64,000 nt of DNA, from NCBI RefSeq assembly GCF_905171775.1, contig NC_053497.1, forward strand, positions 99,816,157 through 99,880,156. Reading direction: 5' to 3'. Numbering within the stretch: position 1 is the first letter of the stretch; each line of letters starts with the position of its first letter. The translations under genes and the position numbers were made by a program. Source of the stretch: Rana temporaria (lineage: Eukaryota; Chordata; Amphibia; Anura; Ranidae). Of the stretch, positions 59,047 to 64,000 are shown one piece after another. Below the pieces are notes generated by a model. The model had not been told where the DNA came from. It was given only the letters and a program-made list of their open reading frames with translations, and ran no database searches.

Positions 59047-60609
59047 ATCTAGATGACGGAGATGTGAGGATGTCCCGTCCATTGAATATATGATGAATGC
59101 CTGTGACTTTAACACTTCTGATCTTTATGGGACTGTATGCCACACCCGCCCCCACCTATTCCCCAGACACAATCATACAAGACAAAAACCACAACAAGTT
59201 TATTTGGCAGAAATGGCCGCGACACTTTAGTGGTTTAAACCATATTCAAACAACCATCATAACTGAAACTCTTGAATAATAATACCTTAAACATCACATA
59301 ACTCTGCCCAGTTTTTGGAACTCGGGCAGCTTCACTGTATTACTACCAAAAATGTCCCCCCCCCAAATCCGGGGTGACCCTACCACATAAAATGTCGCAA
59401 CGGGAAGGGAGGGAGATCTTTTTTCTTGCTTCCTGGACTGCTGCAGAAGATGCTTTAGACCCCCCGCAGCCTTTAAATAGCCTTTCCTGGGGGACCAGAA
59501 CCTTCTCTGAACTCCAATTGGACCGCTCCCACCTGCACTTACTAATTAAAGGGGCAGAACCACCCCTTCCACCACCTATGCCTCACTTAACCCCTTACCA
59601 ACAAAAACGGGGGGGGGGGGGGGGCCAGGTGGCCCCAGTCCCAAGAAAGCGGGCCCCAATGCTTTTGCCCGCTTTTATCATTAGATTTCAAAGGTGTTGC
59701 ACAAGGCTGGTATACTCTCTCTTTTTCTGATTATAGTGTTTAGTGAGTATGTTATATGTGACTATTTCCTATAGTTCTAATTATGTGTTGTTTAGTCTAT
59801 TGAGATAAAATCATAGTCACTAAGGTACTTGACTTACAGTGACTTACATACTTGTAACACCATCTCGAAATAATTCAGATTCTTGAAAAAAATAAAGCTG
59901 GAGGGCACCAGAAGTGCTTCAAGCATCTTTTCAACTCTCCCCTGAGCTCAGTATTAGTCATGAAGGATAGTTATACATGCAAATGTATATCATATTCACT
60001 TAGAATACAAGAGCAGCAAAATGAATGCTTGTTCTCCATTATTACAGTGCAGTATGATAAACTGTTATTCTTAGGATCTCCTCTGGATGAAAGGTTAAAC
60101 AAATTCACCTCATAATAACTTCTCATACATTTATTTACATACATGCCCCATGTGCTGGTCTTATGGTATATGTTAATCTCTCTGTAAGCTGTCATCACAT
60201 GGTGGGCTTGTTCTTATCTCTGTTTGCCAAACGTTGGTTTCTATCACTAGGGAGTAATGAACCCATCACTATGAATTCTTTGATGACCTCTACATTCTTT
60301 CACCCCTGAGTAACTGAAATGTATCTTCTTAATCTACATACCAACATATAAATATTGACCATGTTTCCTTACCCAGAATGCAGTCTTAGCGGATTTTGAT
60401 TTGCAGTCACATATCAGAGAACACAAAGCTAAAAATTAATAACTCACATAACCTTCTGTTTAGCGCCACACCTGCTCCTGCTACATTGTCAGGAATGCAG
60501 AAAAAAACACAAATGCACAAAGAATGAAGGATATCTGTTAACTAGTCTCCTATTTATATAAAGAGTAGTCTTTTCATATAATCTACAGTACATACATAAT
60601 ATTCACTCC

Positions 60610-61130
60610 AGAATTGTTATCACGGGCATAAAAGGTTTATTTATACACAAAAAAGAGCACCAATTTTGAAAAAAAAAACTATATTTTTTACTTTTTGCAA
60701 TAATAAATATGCACAAATAAAAAAAAAAAATGTCTTCATAAGTTTAAGCCAATATATATTCTCCTACATATTTTTGTTAAAAAAAATCACAATAAGCGTA
60801 TATTGATTGGTTTGCGCAAAAGCTATAGTGTCTACAAACTATAGGAAAGATTTATGGCATTTTTATTTAATTTTTTTCTAGTACTGGCGGTGACAGACCT
60901 GACACTTTTGACACATTTTTGGGACCACTGACATTTATACAGCGATCGATGCTATAAAAATGCACTGATTACTGTGTAAATGACACTGGTAGGGAAGGGG
61001 TTAACACGAGGGGCCGATCAAGGGGTTAAATGTGTGTTCCCTCAGTGTGTTGTAACTGTATGGGGATAGGACTGAGTAGGAGAGGAGACATATTGCTGTT
61101 CCTACTTACTAGGCGTGCGTGCTCTTGCGG
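60610..61130. mobile_element. Partial 'CCACTTCC' TTAA element, plus-type orientation
   Basis: It matches 30300-30790 in the same orientation (TTTACTTTTTG, ATATTGATTGGTTTGCGCAA, GGTTAACACGAGGGGC). It is directly followed by a complete copy in the opposite orientation. Confidence 0.65.
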
Positions 61131-61133
61131 CTC

Positions 61134-62074
61134 TTAACCACTTCCTGCCGCAGAAACCTTTCGTCCCTCCGGGTTGCCATCATATGACGTCCTGGAATTC
61201 CCTGCAGTGTGCCCTCACTGCTTTACTGGGGACCCGCAATGTCCGCCAGGCCCCCGCGATTGCTCATCACGGAGCAGGGACGTGGATCTGTGTGTAAACA
61301 CACAGATCCACGTCCTGTCAGGGAGAGGAGACCTATGGTGTGTCCCTTGTACATAGGGACACCAATTGGTCTCCTCCCCCAGTCAGTCTCCTCCCCCCAC
61401 AGTTAGAATCACTCTCTAGGGAACACATTTAACCCCTTGATCGCCCCCTAGTGTTAACCCATTCCCTGACAGTCACATTTATATAGTAATCAGTGCATAT
61501 TTATAGCACTGTTCGCTGTATAATTGTGAATGGCCCCAAAATTGTGTCAAAAGTGTCCGATCTGTTCGCCTCAATATCGTATAGTCCTGACAAAAATCGC
61601 AGATCGCCGACATTACTAGTAAAAAAAATTATAATAAAAATGCCATAATTCTATCCCCTATTTTGTAGACGCTATAACTTTTGCGCAATCCAATCAATAT
61701 AAGCTTATTGCGATTTTTTTTACCAAAAATATGTAGAAGAATACATATCGGCCTAAACTGAGGAAAAAAATATTAAAAATAAATAAATAAATATTGGGAT
61801 ATTTATTATAGCAAAAAGTAAAAAATATTGTGTTTTTTTTTATTTCCAAAATTGACGCTCTTTTTTTGTTTATAGCGCAAAAAATTAAAACCGCAGACAT
61901 GATCAAATACCACCAAAAGAAAGCTCTATTTGTGGGGGGGAAAAAATTATCAAAATGTATTTGGGTACAACGTCACATGACCACACAATTCTCATTCAAA
62001 GTGTGACAGCGCCAAAAGCTGAAAATTGGCCTGGGCAGGAAGGGGGTGAAAATGCCTGATATGGAAGTGGTTAA
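61134..62074. mobile_element. Complete 'CCACTTCC' TTAA element, inverted orientation
   Basis: TTAACCACTTCCTGCC at the left is inverted at the right (GGAAGTGGTTAA), with TTAA at both ends. The interior is the reverse complement of the neighbouring 60610-61130 copy for several hundred bases, so the pair can form a long stem. No open frame is shared among copies. Confidence 0.75.
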
Positions 62075-62387
62075 AGGAACCCCGTATCTGTACAGGGTTT
62101 CACGCAGGGGAGCCATTCTGCCCCCGTAAATACATGTGAGCCAGTCGGGAACCAGATAAAAAAACTTCTGTTTGCTCTACTAATTGGATTTACTTACTTT
62201 GAGCTTGATGCTTTAGTGTGGGGTTAAGGGTCCCCTGAAGTCTGACCACCTCACTGCCTGATGTCATACAGTATATCTCAGCTTCAGAATATTCATAGCA
62301 ATATAAAATGAAAATTCTCTATAACTGTATAGATTTAATTTAAATACTGGACTTTATTATCTGATGTTCAGTAGTTGGGGGACAGTG

Positions 62388-62500
62388 AGGGGTTAATTTA
62401 CTAAATCTGGGGAGTGCAAAATCTGTTGCAGCTGTGCATGGTAGCCAATCAGCTTCTAACTTCAGCTTGTTCAATTAAGCTTTTACAAAAAAAACTGGGT
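62388..62500. mobile_element. Half of the 'GGTTGATTTACTAAAACTGG' MITE
   Basis: It follows the left arm of 56631-56804 (GGTTAATTTACTAAATCTGG onward, GCATGGTAGCCAATCAGC) but diverges after about 110 bp. Confidence 0.7.
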
Positions 62501-62521
62501 GTTACTGGCTCTTAAGCCTAA

Positions 62522-62898
62522 GGCTTCATTTCCACTGGCGTTTTTACAGCCACTGTTGTTAGGCTTTTTTACAGCTTAAAAACGCCTGTCCATGTTTATT
62601 TTGTAAAAAAAAAAAAAAAAAAAAAAAAATTTTTGTGAGCTGCAGCTTTAAAAATGCCGCGGTCGCGTTTTTGCGCGTTTTTGCGCGTTTTTTAACGTCT
62701 GGCGTTTTTACAGCTCTACTCTGGAGCTTCAGAACGCCCTGGTCCCGCGTTTTTTTTACAGCTCAAAAACGTCTATGCCACTTGCAGCTCAAAAACGCCT
62801 ATGTGGGAATGAAGCCATAGAATAACATGGACAGGCGTTTTTAAGCTGTAAAAAACGCTCAGAAACGTGGCTGTAAAAACGCCAGTGGAAATGAGGCC
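62522..62898. mobile_element. MITE with TAA duplication and 'AAAACGCC' repeats
   Basis: TAA flanks both sides exactly (62519-62521 and 62899-62901). The ends are GGCTTCATTTCCACTGGCG and CGCCAGTGGAAATGAGGCC. The interior repeats inverted GCGTTTTTACAGC/GCTGTAAAAACGC blocks and carries an A25 run near 62605-62629. Confidence 0.85.
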
Positions 62899-63408
62899 TA
62901 AGGATCAGACTTGGGATAAAAATATAAAATGAAATAAGGAAACAAATAGCACCCCATCAGTGTTAAATGGTTTGACTCAACCGCCCAAATGCCACTTTTG
63001 TTGAACAGCTTAGTCAGTTAAAGGAAGCTTAAATATAACTGACTTATTGTCAGGAACTTTAGGTAAAAATAAAGGCAAAAAAAGGATAAAAATACACAAC
63101 TAATGTGTAACCACCATATCTAACAACTGGTAAACTGCAAGATATACATTTTCTGTTCTTGACATTAATACAGCTTTAAAGTATTAAAAGCAATATTGTA
63201 TTACAAAGTATGCAGGGCTGAAAACATTGGTATAAAGCAGAGTGTAAAAAAACAGTTTATAGTACCTTTTTTCTAAAGAAAATCTTTAGGTCTCTTAACC
63301 GCTTTGCTTTCCCCTGGCGCTGCATTGCCTGGGTTGGTGGGCGAACTAAGCTGCAGTGTAACCTTTTCCCGGGCTGTGCAGAGAGCAGTGGTTGACAAAA
63401 GGCAGTAA

Positions 63409-63716
63409 GCCTAAGTTCACATAAGAGCGATTTATCATGCGATTTGACAGATCAAATCGCATGACACAGCCTATTGTCGGCAATGCCATTGGTCCAATTG
63501 GTGTAACACCGATTTAGCTGCACGCACTGATTTTCAAAAGTAGTTGCTGCACTACTTTTGCAGATTTCAGGTGCATTTTTAATAGACATCTGTGTATGAA
63601 GCCGCACAGATGTCTATCAAGTAGCACCTGAAATCGCGCTGACCTTGATACTTTGAAATCGCGCTACTTTAAGTAAAGTAGCGTGATTTCAAAGTAGCAT
63701 CAATGTGAATCAAGGC
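63409..63716. mobile_element. MITE with TAA duplication and 'AAATCGC' repeats
   Basis: TAA flanks both sides (63406-63408 and 63717-63719). The ends are GCCTAAGTTCACAT and ATGTGAATCAAGGC. Inner palindromes include ATGCGATTTGA/TCAAATCGCAT and ACATCTGTG/CACAGATGT. Confidence 0.8.
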
Positions 63717-63778
63717 TAAGGTGTTGAGATGGCATTAGTTTGTGTGATGGAACAGCATGCGCAATGCAGTGCTAATTA

Positions 63779-64000
63779 GGGTTGTCCCGATACCACTTTT
63801 TTAGGACCGAGTACAAGTACCGATACTTTTTTTCAAGTAGTCGCCGATACCGAATACCGATACTTTTTTTAAATGTGTCCCCAAATGCAGCCATGTCCCC
63901 CCCATATGCAGCCATGTCCCCCACATATGCAGCCATGTCCCTCTAGCCATGTCCCTCACATATGCAGCCATGTTCCTCTAGCCATGTCCCTCACATATGC
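63779..64000. repeat. Left part of a repeat with a 20-bp minisatellite, cut by the window end
   Basis: It begins GGGTTGTCCCGATACCACTT, with CGATAC repeats, then passes into about six copies of a unit like ATGCAGCCATGTCCCCCACA from about 63880 to the end. The other end is not in the window. Confidence 0.7.

Larger units (their letters stand above)
56051..64000 (+). other. flt1: flt1 intron 17, truncated by the window end
   Basis: No kinase-domain exon follows within the window, so the intron is at least 7.9 kb. Elements with defined ends are listed separately. I see nothing in 56810-58570 or 59050-60600, apart from a G/C-rich patch near 59610. Confidence 0.8.

Noticed and set aside
56051..64000. 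Kinase-domain exon 18 (GRGAFG loop)
   Set aside because: I looked for it after exon 17 in the conserved frame and found no matching sequence before the window end.

Overview
This is a 64 kb piece of a vertebrate nuclear genome. It lies inside one gene, flt1 (VEGF receptor 1, VEGFR-1), read on the + strand. Nine consecutive coding exons can be placed to the base. They keep an open frame across every junction, with matching intron phases and GT/AG boundaries. They encode the protein from the second half of Ig-like domain 4, through Ig domains 5, 6 and 7 and the single transmembrane helix, to the juxtamembrane segment just before the kinase domain. In human numbering these are exons 9-17, fixed by the exon after which soluble FLT1 ends (exon 13). 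The signal peptide, Ig domains 1-3, kinase domain and tail lie outside the window. The repeats point to an anuran, most likely a ranid frog (Rana/Lithobates type); this rests on recognising the repeat style and is less certain than the gene call.

Layout: end of intron 8 (1-408), exon 9 (409-584), intron 9 of 22.8 kb, exon 10 (23370-23520), intron 10 of 11.4 kb, exon 11 (34925-35036), short intron 11, exon 12 (35894-36005), intron 12 of 9.8 kb, exon 13 (45796-46086, all of Ig6), intron 13, exon 14 (48246-48392), intron 14, exon 15 (50342-50470), intron 15, exon 16 (51659-51765, transmembrane), intron 16, exon 17 (55915-56050, juxtamembrane), then intron 17 to the window end. Only about 1.36 kb (2%) is coding.

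The long introns are packed with transposons. Most are non-autonomous DNA elements: palindromic MITEs with 3-bp TAA-like target duplications (PIF/Harbinger style), TTAA-flanked elements (piggyBac style), and hAT elements with 8-bp duplications. Two Tc1/mariner elements keep transposase remnants; one is intact except for a single stop codon. Fragments of L1/Tx1, CR1-like and L2-like LINEs are also present. Several insertions are nested, giving relative ages (L1 < hAT < Tc1 at 24.8-28.9 kb; TTAA element < hAT < TTAA MITE at 1.4-3.1 kb).

I found no bacterial-type system, CRISPR array, rRNA or tRNA, and no second protein-coding gene. The points most worth following up are: a possible soluble-FLT1 end in intron 13, with an immediate stop and a transposon-borne AATAAA; strong U1/5' splice-site motifs repeated in unrelated intronic MITEs; and the nested, base-resolved transposon insertions.
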